From Bromus sterilis (taxonomy: Eukaryota; Streptophyta; Magnoliopsida; Poales; Poaceae), in assembly GCA_950022295.1 (NCBI GenBank), contig OX465598.1, positions 121,503,001-121,567,000 on the forward strand: a DNA stretch of 64,000 bases. Direction: 5' to 3'. A model generated the notes under the pieces. It was not told the DNA's origin, searched no databases, and saw only the letters and a program-made list of their open reading frames with translations. This document shows positions 36,023 to 47,600 of the stretch, in pieces. The first letter of the stretch is position 1. Every line of letters begins with the position of its first letter. Both the position numbers and the translations under genes were made by a program.

Positions 36023-37277
36023 TGTAAGAGCAAAGTTTTGCCCCCGTGTGTTTTGGATATTGTTGGACAAAACAGTAGAGGAACTAACAATGTTTTCTAG
36101 TATAAACAGTTGCATAGGTTCCTGAAGGACAAGCCAAGTGATAAAGCTTCAGTGAAGGTCTTCATGTTATCGAAGCATTACCCTCGGAGCGAAGCTTAAT
36201 CACGAAGGTTGACCCCCAAAAATGAAGGTGTCCTGAAGCTCTACTCATTGAAGGAAATGAAGAAGACGGCGCAAGACTTAGATGTTTTTGTGTAGTTCCT
36301 TTTCTGTTCCTTGAGTCATAGGACAAACCGTACTATCAAGAGGGGTATTTAGTTTGTGGACATCGAAGTCATTGAGAAATGCTCAGATCAAATCCAAGCC
36401 AAGTGAGAAGCCTGAGTGAAGAAATCTCATGTGCACTAAGTTAAGCTTCGGTAGCAAAGACTTCGTTCTTTGGCTTCTGAAGCAAAACTAAGTCCGTGAG
36501 TCAGCTTTACTTGTTCCTCAAGTAAAGTTGCGCATTGATGACAAATCCGACCGTTGTGGACACGTGTCAAGCTGTCACCTCGGGTCAGTTTGGTCATTCC
36601 GCACCTCGGGATCGCCAACTATAAATACGCCGCCCCCTCCTCCATTTGCGGGAGGCTGCTCGGAGATCATTCCACGAGAGACTGAAGAGAGCACCCCAAA
36701 ACCCCACCGAAGCAAAACCCAATATCCAGATACTTTAACCTAAGTCCCATTGATCTGAGTAGATTCGAGATGACTTAGGTGAAAGCTTGCTAGCCTTTTT
36801 ATCTTGGAGAACTGCAATTCTCCTAGACGGTTAGAGAGTTGTTCTTCAGAGAGCGAAGAGTAATTGTCGCCTTGAAGTCCAGTTTGTCAAAGGTTTCGGT
36901 GATTTCCTCAATAATCAACCACGAGTGAAGAACTGGTCAAGCTCAAGGAGTTTGATGCAGTGGAGCAACGGACGGAGAGAGATTTGCTCCAGGTGTTCAA
37001 TCACCAGTCCCTCCAACCAGACGTAGCGCTTTGCAGAGCGTGAACTGGTCGAACAAACATCGCCGAGTCCCTGTTCGTTTTACTTCAAGCATTTACCTTC
37101 AGTATTGCATTTGCTTCACTGTTATGCTTCAATGTGTTTTGATTCACTGCATTTAGTTTCGCTTCCAGTTATTCTTCGCTATTCCGCACTGCTTATGCTT
37201 CACTTCAATAGTTTCAGTAGAAAATTTTGAAGTGATCATTCACCCCCTCCCCCTCTGATCACATACTTGGACTTTCA
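36023..37277 (+). repeat. 3' LTR of element E
   Basis: Equal in length to 23239-24493, TGTAAGAG to GGACTTTCA, with TATA box tataaat at 36620-36626. About 16 single-base differences from the 5' LTR were counted by eye and no indel. Followed by the GGTTT duplication. Confidence 0.93.
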
Positions 37278-38465
37278 GGTTTCGGTGGCGGTAAGTCTAG
37301 TTTGGATATTAGAGATTTCACTGTTCAGGCTCTCAAGTTTTTCACTAATGTTTTGTAAAATGGCAGTGTGCTCACCTATTTGCTTAGAGAAGGCTTTGTT
37401 TTGTTCGAACTGGGTATGCATATAATTCTTAGTAGCCCTCTCTATTTCCATTAATTTCTCATAGCTAGGTAGGTCTCTTTCCTTGTAAGTAGGATATGAT
37501 TTGCTAGGGTAGGTGTTGTTGTTCCCACAAGTGGATGGAAACGGTCTAGGATTACTAGCAAAGTTGCTCCTATAAGCATTATTATTAAAGTTGTTTCTAT
37601 CAATGAAGTTCACATCTACTTTCTCCTGAGCAACCAAAGAATTTAAAGGAACATCATGAGGATCAATAGAGGGTTGCTCGGTAAGTAGAGACATAATTAA
37701 ATCAACTTTATCATTTAGGGAGGTAATTTCCTAGACAGAATTTACCTTCCTACCTGTTGGAGCGCGTTCGGTGTGCCATTGGGAATAGTTGGTCATCATC
37801 TCATCGAGGAGTTTTGTGGAAGCACCGAGTGTAGTTGACATAAAGGTTCCTCTCGCGGCCGAATCTAACAGGTTCCACGAGGTAAAGTTCAAGCGTGCAT
37901 AAAAAGTATGGATAACCATCCAGGTAGTCAAACCATGTGTAGGGCATTTCTTAACAAGAGATTTCATACGTTCCCAAGCTTGGGCAACATGTTCATTATC
38001 CAATTTCCTAAAATTCATAATGTTACTCCTCAATTGGATAGTTTTAGCTGGTGGGTAGTATTTCCCAATAAAAGCATCTTTGCACTTATCCCAAGAATGT
38101 ATGCTATTCCTAGGCAGAGATTGAAACCAGATTTTAGCTTCTCTCAAAGAGAAAGGAAAAAGCTTGAGCTTAACAACATCACCTTCTACTTCTTTATACT
38201 TTTGCATATCACATAATTCAACAAAATTATTCAAGTGTAAAGCCGCATCATCTCCAGCACCAGAGAATTGATCTCTCATTACAAGGTTTAGCAAAGCAGG
38301 TTTAATTTCATAAGAGGTAGCTGAAGTGGCAGGTGTGGCAATAGGAGTGCAGATAAATTCTTTGTTGTTTTGCCTGGTGAAGTCACACAACTTGGTGTCT
38401 TCAGAGGAACCCATACGAGCAGCAAGTGTGGCAGATTTTTTTGTAATTTTTGATATAAGAAACAA
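37278..38465 (-). pseudogene. gag-side half of element C gag-protease ORF (one stop)
   Basis: The gag frame opens at 38465; the likely start is the M-G-S-S-E-D methionine at 38414, matching element A. It runs left into copia E. The gag core includes F-P-F-S-L-R near 38140 and S-L-P-R-N-S-I-H-S-W near 38100, with a conserved H-T-E-R-A-P-T-G-R-K block near 37760. An in-frame TAG at 37731-37733 stands where A has a GAG codon. The last part (37694-37283) is a polar linker that joins, in frame, to 23238 when E is removed. There is no zinc knuckle. Confidence 0.85.
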
Positions 38466-38550
38466 AGATAAAAATAGAAAGGTAAAATAACAAGACTAAA
38501 AAGTAAAGGTAAAAGGTAGTGGGCAACTCCACTATCTTATCACTCGGAGT

Positions 38551-38640
38551 CCCCGGCACCGGCGCCAGAAAATTTCTTGCTGGTGCCAAAGTTCACGGGG
38601 CAAAACTTGTGTAGAGCTTCGCTCCCCGGCAACGGCGGCA
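38551..38640 (-). promoter_or_regulatory. Duplicated primer-binding region of element C
   Basis: Two primer-binding-site-like sequences are present. The minus strand reads TGGCGCCGGTGCCGGGG at 38567-38551 and TGCCGCCGTTGCCGGGG at 38640-38624. The copy nearer the LTR has one mismatch in its TGGCGCC start. The other has the intact start but lies about 84 bases from the LTR. Element A has a single site. Confidence 0.7.
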
Positions 38641-38650
38641 GAAATTTGCT

Positions 38651-40287
38651 TGATACGCGAGAGGTGATAATTGCTTCTCTCACTTTGTTGGTTACCGCTA
38701 GTGGAAGGTGAGATGCAGCGTAGCGGAAAGTTTCCCGCGGTGAAGATACCGAGGTTTTAAGATTGTCTCTAGTAGGACTCTCGCAAGCATAAGTAGGTGG
38801 TTCGGCAAGTGACGCGCCGTTTATGATAATCACTTGCTTCTCCTGGACCTACACACGACACAAATAAATTTTCTTCCAATGAAGTTCAGAGAGGTTGACA
38901 ATCTCTCCGGTCTTGTTGTTTACAAAGGATCAAAAACACAGGATAATGATAATGATAGAAACTGAAAGTAAATACTGAAAAGGAAGTAAGCTTGTAAACA
39001 GTGATGAGAATATGGACCGGGGTCCCATGATGTTCACTAGTGACGTCTCTCTCCCAAAAGACGATAAAACTGCTATGCGAGGTAAACAAATTACAGATGG
39101 GTACTTGACAGGATTATAAACGCACCTCAATGCGAACTATGATACAAAAGAAAGGAAGAGGCTCATAAGCAAGGCCAGTACGCCAAAATAAGTAGACCGA
39201 AATCCATCTGCATCTACTACTAATCATCCACCTTGAGATATCTATACAGAACATGTCGCTGGTATTAAGTTGCGAGCCCCACCCAAAGTGTAAACCCTAA
39301 GCAACAGACAACTGCATTAAAAAAAACTTTGCGTAAAGTAAACAATCCTTGCAACCGCGGTTACAAGCACCGTTGTTTTCCCCCTTGTGGCCACAACACA
39401 TCCCCTAGACTCATGTTTTTGTCACTCAAGCGTGTCATCAGGGGGCATGTACCCACAATCAAGCATAATGTTCCCTCTTGGACTCACTACCTACTACTTG
39501 GCCAAAGCAAGAAAAAACAACGGAGAACATGCAAGAATTACTTAGGAACAAAAATATAAGAGATAAAAACCAAATATATTACTCTATCACGATCTGAACA
39601 TAATCTCATAATCCATCAGATCCCATCAAACTCAGCATAGCGACAGCAGAAGAATTACATATGTGTCTCGATCATGTAGGGCAGCTCACGAGGTCTAAAC
39701 CATGAAGAACAAAGAGGGGAGGAGAACATTCCATATCTACTGATCACAAACCCATGGTCCAAGGTAGACTACTCACGGCACAACCGGGAAGCGTCCATGG
39801 TAGAGGAGAAGCTCCCAGAGGTCGATCCTCCCTCCGGCAGGGTGCCGGGAAGGGTCCTGACGGTGCTCCCGATCTTGAAAGCGCGGCGACGGTGGAACAG
39901 AGGCGAGTTTGCGAAATAGGGTTCTGTCTTCGGAGCTTTCCCGTAACGGAGATTAAATAGGCGAAGGGGGGCAGCCAGGGGGGCCACCAGGGGTCCAGGT
40001 GGCCGCCTGGGCTCCTGGTGGTGGCCCGCTGGCCCTCCTTCGGGGCACCGGAAGCTTCCGGCAAGCTGATTATTTATCTGATTTTTCCCGGATTTTTGGA
40101 GGACTTTTTATATGGAGAAACTGAAATAGAAAAATAGCAGAAAATAGGAACTGGCACTGGGTGCATTGAGTTAGTAGGTTAGTCCAAATATAATCAAAAG
40201 TGTATGAAAGTGTATCTAGATGATAGCAATATCACACAAAACATGCATGGAACGAGCGGAAATTATCGATACGTATGGGACGTATCA
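38651..40287 (-). repeat. 5' LTR of element C
   Basis: 1637 bp, TGATACGCGAG...TGGGACGTATCA, followed by the GCAAT duplication at 40288-40292. It lacks the 55-bp duplication of its partner. A minus-strand TATA-like tatttaat lies near 39951-39958, upstream (on that strand) of a GC-rich block. Confidence 0.9.
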
Positions 40288-41568
40288 GCAATTGATAGGA
40301 TTATAAACGCACCGCAATGCTAACTATGCTACAAAAGAAAGGAAGAGGCTCATAAGCATGGGAAGTACGCCAAAATAAGTAGACCAAAATCCATCTGCAT
40401 CTACTACTAATCATCCACCTTGAGATATCTATCTAGAACATCTCGCTGGTATTAAGTTGCGAGCCCCACCCAAAGTGTAAACCCAAAGCAACAGACAACT
40501 GCATTAAAAAGAACTTTGCGTAAAGTAAATAATCTTTGCAACCGCGGTTACAAGCACCGTTGTTTTCCCCCTTGTGGCCACAGCACATCCCCTAGACTCA
40601 TGTTACAAGCACCGTTGTTTTCCCCCTTGTGGCCATATCACATCCCCTAGACTCATGTTTCTGTCACTCAAGCATGTCATCAGGGGGCATGTACCCACAA
40701 TCGAGCATAACGTTCCCTCTTGGAGTCACTACCTACTACTTGGCCAAAGCAATAAACAGCAACGGAGAACGTGCAAGAATTACTTAGGAACAAAAATATA
40801 AGAGATAAAAACCAAATATATTACACTATCACGATGTGAACATAATGTCATAATTCATCAGATCCAATCAAACTCAGCATAGCAACAACAGAAGAATTAC
40901 ATATGTGCCGCGATCATGTAGGGCAGCTCACGAGGTCTAAACCATGAAGAACAAAGAGGGGAGGAGAACATCACATAGCTACTGATCACGGACCCATGGT
41001 CCAAGGTAGACTACTCACGGCACATTCAGGAAGCGTCCATGGTGGAGAAGAAGCTCCCGAAGATCGATCCTCCCTCCGGCAAGGTGCCGGGAAGGGTCCT
41101 GGCGGTGCTCCTGATCTTGGAAGCGCGGCGGTGGAGGAACATAGGCGAGTTTGCGAAATAGGGTTCTGTCTTCGGAGTTTTCCCGTGACGGAGATTAAAT
41201 AGGCGAAGGGGGCAGCCAGGTGGCCACCAGGGGTCCAGGCGGCCCCCTGGAACGGCCAAGCCCCTGGCCGCGCCAGGTGGCCGCCTGGGCTCCTGGTGGT
41301 GGCCCCCTGGCCCTCCTTCGGGGCACTGGAAGCTTCCGGCACACTGATTTTTTATCTGATTCTTCCCGGATTTTTGGAGCACTTTTTATACAGGGAAAAA
41401 CTGAAATAGAAAAACAGCAGAAAGAAGGAACTGGCACTGGGGTGCACTGAGTTAGTAGGTTAGTCCAAATATGATCAAAAGTGTATGAAAGTGTATCTAG
41501 ATCATAGCAGTATCACACAAAACATGCATGGAACGAGCACAAATTATCGATATGTCTGGGACGTATCA
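40288..41568 (-). repeat. 5' LTR of element B, right segment
   Basis: Begins with the second GCAAT copy and continues the B LTR exactly where 16044 stops, ending GGGACGTATCA at 41568. Contains the 55-bp tandem duplication (40547-40656). With the left segment, the whole LTR is about 1.73 kb. Confidence 0.88.
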
Positions 41569-42787
41569 GCGTGCGTCTGCGATTCCGGCCACACCGACTC
41601 CTCCTCGAGCCCACTGCCTCCTCCTGCTCGCTCGCGGTTAGCACCTTCGACACCACCAACTGCTCTTGTCCATCCCCTAAGACCATGCCGTCATTCCCCT
41701 TTTCGCTTGCTCTGGCCGCGGCATCGTTCATCGCTGTCGCCACTGCGGTGCTTCCCCGGCCATTCTGTGACCACCAGTCGTCGCACGACTCGACCCTCGA
41801 CCAATTCTCGCCCTCCTTTGCGCAGTTTGGTCACTGGAGAGTCCCCTCCCGCTCGTCTTCATGGCCGGCTTCGGCCACCGCAATGGCCGGAGCCCGTGCT
41901 CCCCGCGCCTTGCCCCGAGCCCGCGCGCCCTCTGCTCGTGCGCCCTTGTGGCCACTCCTCCTTGGCTTGCCCACCGCACCCACACCCCGTCGTGGCCCCC
42001 TTTGCCAGGAACCCCCGCCACCTTGAACCTCGCCACTGGCGAGTGCTGTGTGTGCACGGTTGTATTAACAGTGGCCTAAACCCCCTCCCCTGCCACTGAC
42101 CCCGGGCCCCACCCCCCCCCCACCCCCACTAATGACCCACAACTTAACTTAAAAGAGATAAAACATTGTGTCCATGAAAAGTGGGCCAACCACACTTAAT
42201 TCACGGTTAAGTTTAAAAGAATTGTTAAATTCATATGACCCTATGACACCTGGGCCCCACTGGCTATTTAGACTTAATAAAATGATTTATATAAAATGTG
42301 AGTTTGACATGTGGACCCCAATGTCAGTTTCGTTAAATTAAATGTTTTAAAATGCTTCTGTGTATGACATGTAGGTCCACCCTGTCAGTGCACTGCTCTG
42401 GATAATCTTTTGGATAATTCTGAATTAATAAATAAAGAAATTCAGAAATTGAATTAAAATTGATTTAAACTTAGAAAATTAATAGCTTTTAAACCGTAAG
42501 TCGGATTAAAAAACTTTATACATGAAACTTGATCAGAAAAACACGACGGATACGAATACACTATCCGTATGTCAACCACACCCCTATAACACAACGAAAA
42601 CGAGACATTCCCCCTCCGGGCCGTCTGTCGATAATCACCCGGAGCCAGTATTTCATCCCCGGATGAATTCCCGCTCCGAGCATAGAACTTTGTATTGTGT
42701 TAGAACACCAATAACACTACATTTGTCATGCCATGCATCTGTGTTGCATATTATTTGATTTATATTTATTGTTTCTCCCCCTTCTTC
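41569..42787. repeat. Element G, first segment: unassigned LTR-like sequence
   Basis: Follows the B LTR. It starts as a GC-rich block (41570-42110) and turns AT-rich with repeated gggccccac/ggtccac motifs (42110-42400), as seen in long gypsy LTRs. It stops at the F insertion. ORF 41571-42026 encodes a stretch that looks like a signal peptide from its internal Met (near 41684), but no known protein is recognised. Strand and family are unresolved. Confidence 0.4.
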
Positions 42788-44591
42788 TGTTGGGAATGTG
42801 CCCTAGAGGCAAATAAAATATGTTTTATCGAGCATATTCCATTAGTTCATAATACGTTTGATACTATGCTAGAACTGTATTAAGCGGAAACATTAATACA
42901 GGTGTGGTATACAAACAACCAGGTCCCTAGTTAACCCTAGTATACTAGTCCATTGGGCGATTGATGATCAAGGTTTCCTGATCATGAGACAATGGCGTCT
43001 GTTGACAATGGAGTCATATCATTGGATAATGATATGATGGACATACACCCACCAGAAGTGTTGCGATGTGATCAAGTCACATAGTTCGACATTGCGATAA
43101 CTATAACGTAGTGACCAGATCCTTTGACCGTAATGATCATACGTAATTGTCATCTATGAGGAGACTTTGATTTGTATCCCACCGCCTGACTGAAATATGC
43201 TGGCTATAACGGTGCACTTTGGGTATTCCGAAATAGATGGTTGATGAGTATGCAAATAGATCAAAGCGGGATTTGTCCATCCGTGTGACGGATAGGTACT
43301 CTGGGCCCACTCGGTGATGTTACATCATAAAGTTTGCAAACGTGTGACTAGGTCACGGAGTTGTAATATCACGGGAACGAGTAAACTTGTTTGTTGAGAA
43401 CGAGGACGAACTAGGTATAGTGGATACCGATGATCAAACCTCGGACAAGCAAAGTACCATGGGACAAAGGGAACAGGCACACGGTTAACGGATCCAACAG
43501 CGATTGAAGTTCATTCGATGGAAGCGCAGGGGCTATCAAGGATTGTAACCAGGTCCAATTGATTAGTCATTGATTAATGAGAATTGTCTCGATCATGTCT
43601 GCTGTTTCCCGGACCGTAGGGTGTTACACTTAAGGGTACTCGACGCAGTAAGGATTGATTCGGGATCACCGGAGAAATTGGAGAGAACACCGGAATTGTT
43701 CCGGTGATGGCCGGAATTGTTCCGATGAAGGCCGGAAGTTGTTCTGGGTATTTTGAAAGGTTCAAAATATATTTAATAATGTTTAAATATATGTTTTATT
43801 ATTTAATTATCTGAATTAAATATTAAAATATATTTAAATATAATTAAAAATGAATTAAAAGGCATATGGGCCTCATAGGGCCCATTAGGGGGAGAGGGAG
43901 TCCTCCCCCATGGGCCATGGCGCCATAGAGGGGCCCACCCCCTTTATTTGGTGCGCCACACCCCCCCTTGGGATTAGTCCCACCCCGGAAGTGGAGGGGG
44001 GGTGTCACCCCTCCTTGGCCTATATAAGGAGGGGTAGGGGTGCCCTTTTAATCATGAATTTTTTGAGAAAAGTTTCTCATCTCTCTCCCTCCTTTCTCCT
44101 TACTTTGAGCGGACTCCCCTTGTTTGGAGGCTGCTCTGGGTTGGGGATTTCTCCACTATACGCACGCCGTCGTGCTGCTGGAATCGGGATCCGAATCCAT
44201 CTTCTTTCCGCTGCTCTACTGGTTCGGAGCCCGGAGGGACGTCGGGTATACTGTATGTGTATAATCCCGCGAGGCACTACACTTGTGGTGCTACTTCATC
44301 GTCGTGGTCGTATCGCGAGGTCTTCATCAGCAACGTTCCGACGGGGACGTAATCCCGTCATCGGTCCACAAGGATCGGGTGGCTACAGGAGTCATCGTGG
44401 ATCTGCGTGGCATCGGGGACTGCCGGTACGACTACACCAACCACGTTCATGCGGGAACGTTTCCCGCTTAACGGACTACATACTGGTATGTGATCTGTCT
44501 CTGTCCGTTACTTGCATCAGCATAGCATAGGTCTTGGGATTGGGTATCGTAGGTAAAGGAAAAATTTGTGTTTTTTCCCCGAACCCCAACA
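42788..44591 (+). repeat. 5' LTR of element F
   Basis: 1804 bp. The opening (TGTTGGGAATGTGCCCTAG) resembles the BARE/Angela/WIS group. TATA box tatataagg at 44021-44029, followed by a leader. ORF 43910-44530 reads across the promoter and leader and is not a gene. Confidence 0.92.
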
Positions 44592-44592
44592 G

Positions 44593-44605
44593 TGGTATCA
44601 TGAGC
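44593..44605 (+). promoter_or_regulatory. Primer-binding site of element F
   Basis: TGGTATCATGAGC, one base after the LTR. It matches the initiator tRNA-Met site TGGTATCAGAGC with one extra T. Confidence 0.8.
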
Positions 44606-47600
44606 AAGGCTATGCGTAGATGTATTGTACGGATAGAACACATCTAGTATGTGGGCATAAATTCTCAATTGTTACCCTCTCACGTGTACTCATTTAGCAT
44701 TGCGGCAATGTTTGATGAAGCGGCCCCCGACCGACCTTACGCGTTTACGCGAGACTGGTTCCACGCTTGACATATGGCTTGTACCATATAAAGTGGCTGG
44801 GGGGGTGTCTGTCTCTCTGCATTAGCGATGCGAAGATGTTTGCAACGGAGGGCCCCGACAGGGGTGTAATAGAGACAATTGCGGGATTGGTGTTGTGGCT
44901 TGTTTTCGCAGGATAGAAAGCGGTTCTTTTCTCGAAACCCCTAGAAGCCACGTAAAACTTGCAAAAGATAAAGTAGAAAGGCGTTTTCAACTTTAATTTG
45001 CATGTCGGGGGGAATCATAGCATGTATGATTTATGCTGCATCCTGTTTTGCTAATATGTTAGATATACGACGGTAGCATAATAGGATGATCCCTCACCAA
45101 TCCAACAAAGTGTCCTTCCTTAGTGAAGCACCATCTGGAAAGTTCTTCATTATGGAGGCATCACGTGTCACACGGGTGTCAAACATTTTTACGTTCACAA
45201 GAGATGGGTGGAGCAAGCCTAGCATGTCCAGAAACATGGCCTTGCATACGCAGCATATACTCACTAAGGTTATTGTGGCGAGCCTGGCATGTGCAGACAT
45301 GGCCTCGGGACACAAGAGACCGAAAGGTCGAGCATGAGTCACATAGATGATGTGATTGGCATCATGTCCTACCTTGAACAACATACTGATGGTCGTGTCA
45401 CACGGGGGAGGTATGTTCTTCAAGGATCGTGTAATCACTTAGAACAAACTATGAGGGATGTTTGTCTGAGTGGGAGTTCCAGAATTGTTTTTTTGAAACA
45501 TGAACTCCATATTATGAACTTAATCTTCATGTCTTTGCAAATATCATTGTAGATAACGTCATACCAATGTTTAGAACTATGGCTCTTTTAGTATGATAGA
45601 ACTTAAGGTAAATGGGTCTTACTTCATTGATGTGTACCAACACCATTAGAGACATACTCGTTAGTAATGACTTGTTAAACATAATACGAAGAACTGCTAG
45701 GAGATACACCTGATAACTTCGTATTCAAGGAAGATGATGATGAGTATCGTACTCACCGTCACTTATGAATGACTGTCCAATACACCATACTTCATTCTAT
45801 GAGTCTGAATTGTGAACGCATGTTAACCAACACGTGTGACGTGCTAGGTGAACTTGAAAAGCACTTGGTCACAAATCAAAGTAATGGAATATGAGTATAT
45901 GGACGGGGTTTCTTTCAACTATGGTGGAAGGAACAACCTGCTGAGAAAGTCACTTGGAAAATGTATAAGATACATGGAACACCTTGTGTATAACTTGGAC
46001 TACTGAATGACTGGTTACTTTGCGATAACTAGGGAGTTACATCCGCTTCCTCCTAGTTACAAAGACCATGTCTGGACTATGTCATGAAGGAGAATCGTTC
46101 ACCTGTCATGAGGTCATGATTAAAGTTAAGAACTTTAAGAGTAGAACCAATGCAGGAATGGTCATTGACGGAGAAGGTATATTTGATATACGAGTTATAA
46201 ATGTCTTTCCCACGAAACACTAATTGCGGTTGATTAAGTATTCGATGCTTGAACTTACTGCTTGAGAGTGGCTTGGAAGGGATGAGGTGACAATGTGTGA
46301 TGACGGCAATCAAGATAGTTGATGGTCGACAACACTCTCCCTCTACATCTATCAATTGATTAATATATGAATAAATTTTATGATCGTTTGAATGAGGACT
46401 TTATTAGTGTGTCTTGCATCTCGCGAAGACAATTATTCATATTAGTGAGAAACAAGTCAGTTGTTCTCCTTTTATGAATGATATCTATTATGGTCACATT
46501 ACGATTATGAATGATCTATTCTTATATTGATGATAGTTGTTTGATCATTTATAAGAAATATTGTAATGCCAAGAAATATCTAGGCTTAATAATGACACTA
46601 CAGTTTAAGTCATGAATGGTATGATGATGTCTTAAGATACTTGATCTCTTGACATATACAAACCATGCCTTTGAGGTAAGATGACTAAAACCTCGCATTC
46701 TGGTAAAACGGAATGTGTACTGATTGTTGAGTATCATACATTGTGATGTATCGTATGTCAGCATGTAGTGAATTTCATTATTTCATGAACTTCGTATGTG
46801 GACTTAGATGAATATTTGTATTCACTAATGAAACATGAGTCTGAAATAATTTGATATGATCAAAAGGGATTTCAGAGTAAAAATGGATATTAAATTAACA
46901 AGAAAGACAAGTCTCTACGATTTGATCAAAGTGACAAATGTTTTGAGTTAGTCTTGGGCATAAAGACTTGTGTGAAAGTTGTTCCACAAATTGCAATGTC
47001 TTGAGACACTTCAATATGATTGACGTGCATGAACATTGTGATCATATTCTACGAAAAAGTGTATGGTCTAAGTTATCTCTTACCAAGTTACGTTATTATT
47101 GTTTAGAGTTATTAATTTAATATGCAAACACTCACTTCAGCATAGGGAACCATCTGAGTTCGTGGAAACCAACACTATATATGTCATGGTGTGTTGTGGT
47201 TTCTAGGAAGCTTGATTTATGTAAGATAAATTATCTTTGTAGTGTATCCTTAGACAACTATGGATGCATCTTCCACAACTAGAACCAAAAGGAGCAAAAC
47301 TTGTATTGCTATGCTTGGTGTTTGTCAAGAATTGTTCTTGATAAATGTGGTAATGGAAGAAAGGTGAAAGTTCAACCAAGGTAACTGACCTTGCCTCCAA
47401 ATGTCAGAGTAGTGCAACGGAATATGTTCTGAAAGCAAAACTCTACAATAAGAGGAGAAACTAATGATAATGATCATGACCTTCTGATGGGAGCTTTTAC
47501 TAAGAAAGGTAGGATTCAAGAATATATATATTTGCCCTTGATGCAAAATGATATTCATGATTCACTTGTCATGTTAATGGAACAAGACATTCCTACGAAC

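Larger units (their letters stand above)
23239..37277 (+). mobile_element. Element E: 14-kb Ty1/copia retrotransposon, SIRE/Maximus-like
   Basis: LTRs of 1255 bp each (23239-24493 and 36023-37277) are flanked by GGTTT duplications (23234-23238 and 37278-37282). Internal order: tRNA-Met primer-binding site, gag with a zinc knuckle, protease, integrase, RT, RNase H, a spacer with a TATA box, a very long third ORF, and a polypurine tract. Integrase before RT defines copia. The size and the long ORF after RNase H fit the SIRE/Maximus lineage. The LTRs differ at about 16 positions by eye (1.3%), roughly half a million years at a typical grass LTR rate. The genes nevertheless carry several stops and frameshifts. 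Confidence 0.93.
16045..40287 (-). mobile_element. Element C: minus-strand Athila-like gag-protease element carrying CACTA and copia insertions
   Basis: The 3' LTR is 16045-17776 and the 5' LTR 38651-40287, flanked by perfect GCAAT duplications. Without the CACTA element (17848-19463) and copia E (23239-37277) it is about 8.6 kb, like element A. Internal order in minus orientation: duplicated primer-binding region, gag, linker, protease, long noncoding 3' region, polypurine tract (17781-17790). No RT or integrase. The two LTRs differ by many substitutions and by a 55-bp tandem unit, so C is older than E and F. Confidence 0.92.
13309..41568 (-). mobile_element. Element B: minus-strand non-autonomous Athila-like element, interrupted by A and C
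   Basis: The visible parts are internal sequence 13309-15592 and a 5' LTR split into 15593-16044 and 40288-41568. Everything between 16045 and 40287 is element C with its own insertions. B continues to the left beyond element A, outside the window. LTR and 3' untranslated sequence match A and C, but the coding slot holds an unrelated acidic ORF (14251-15513) in place of gag-protease. The right flank after 41568 is GCGTG, in unassigned sequence G; the left flank is off-window, so the B duplication cannot be checked. Confidence 0.85.

Noticed and set aside
43910..44530. ORF of 206 codons repeated at 50522-51061
   Set aside because: Lies in the F LTRs across the TATA box and leader. Duplication simply reflects the LTR pair.
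45094..45438. Minus-strand ORF of 114 codons inside F
   Set aside because: No domain, opposite to the element and isolated in decayed sequence.
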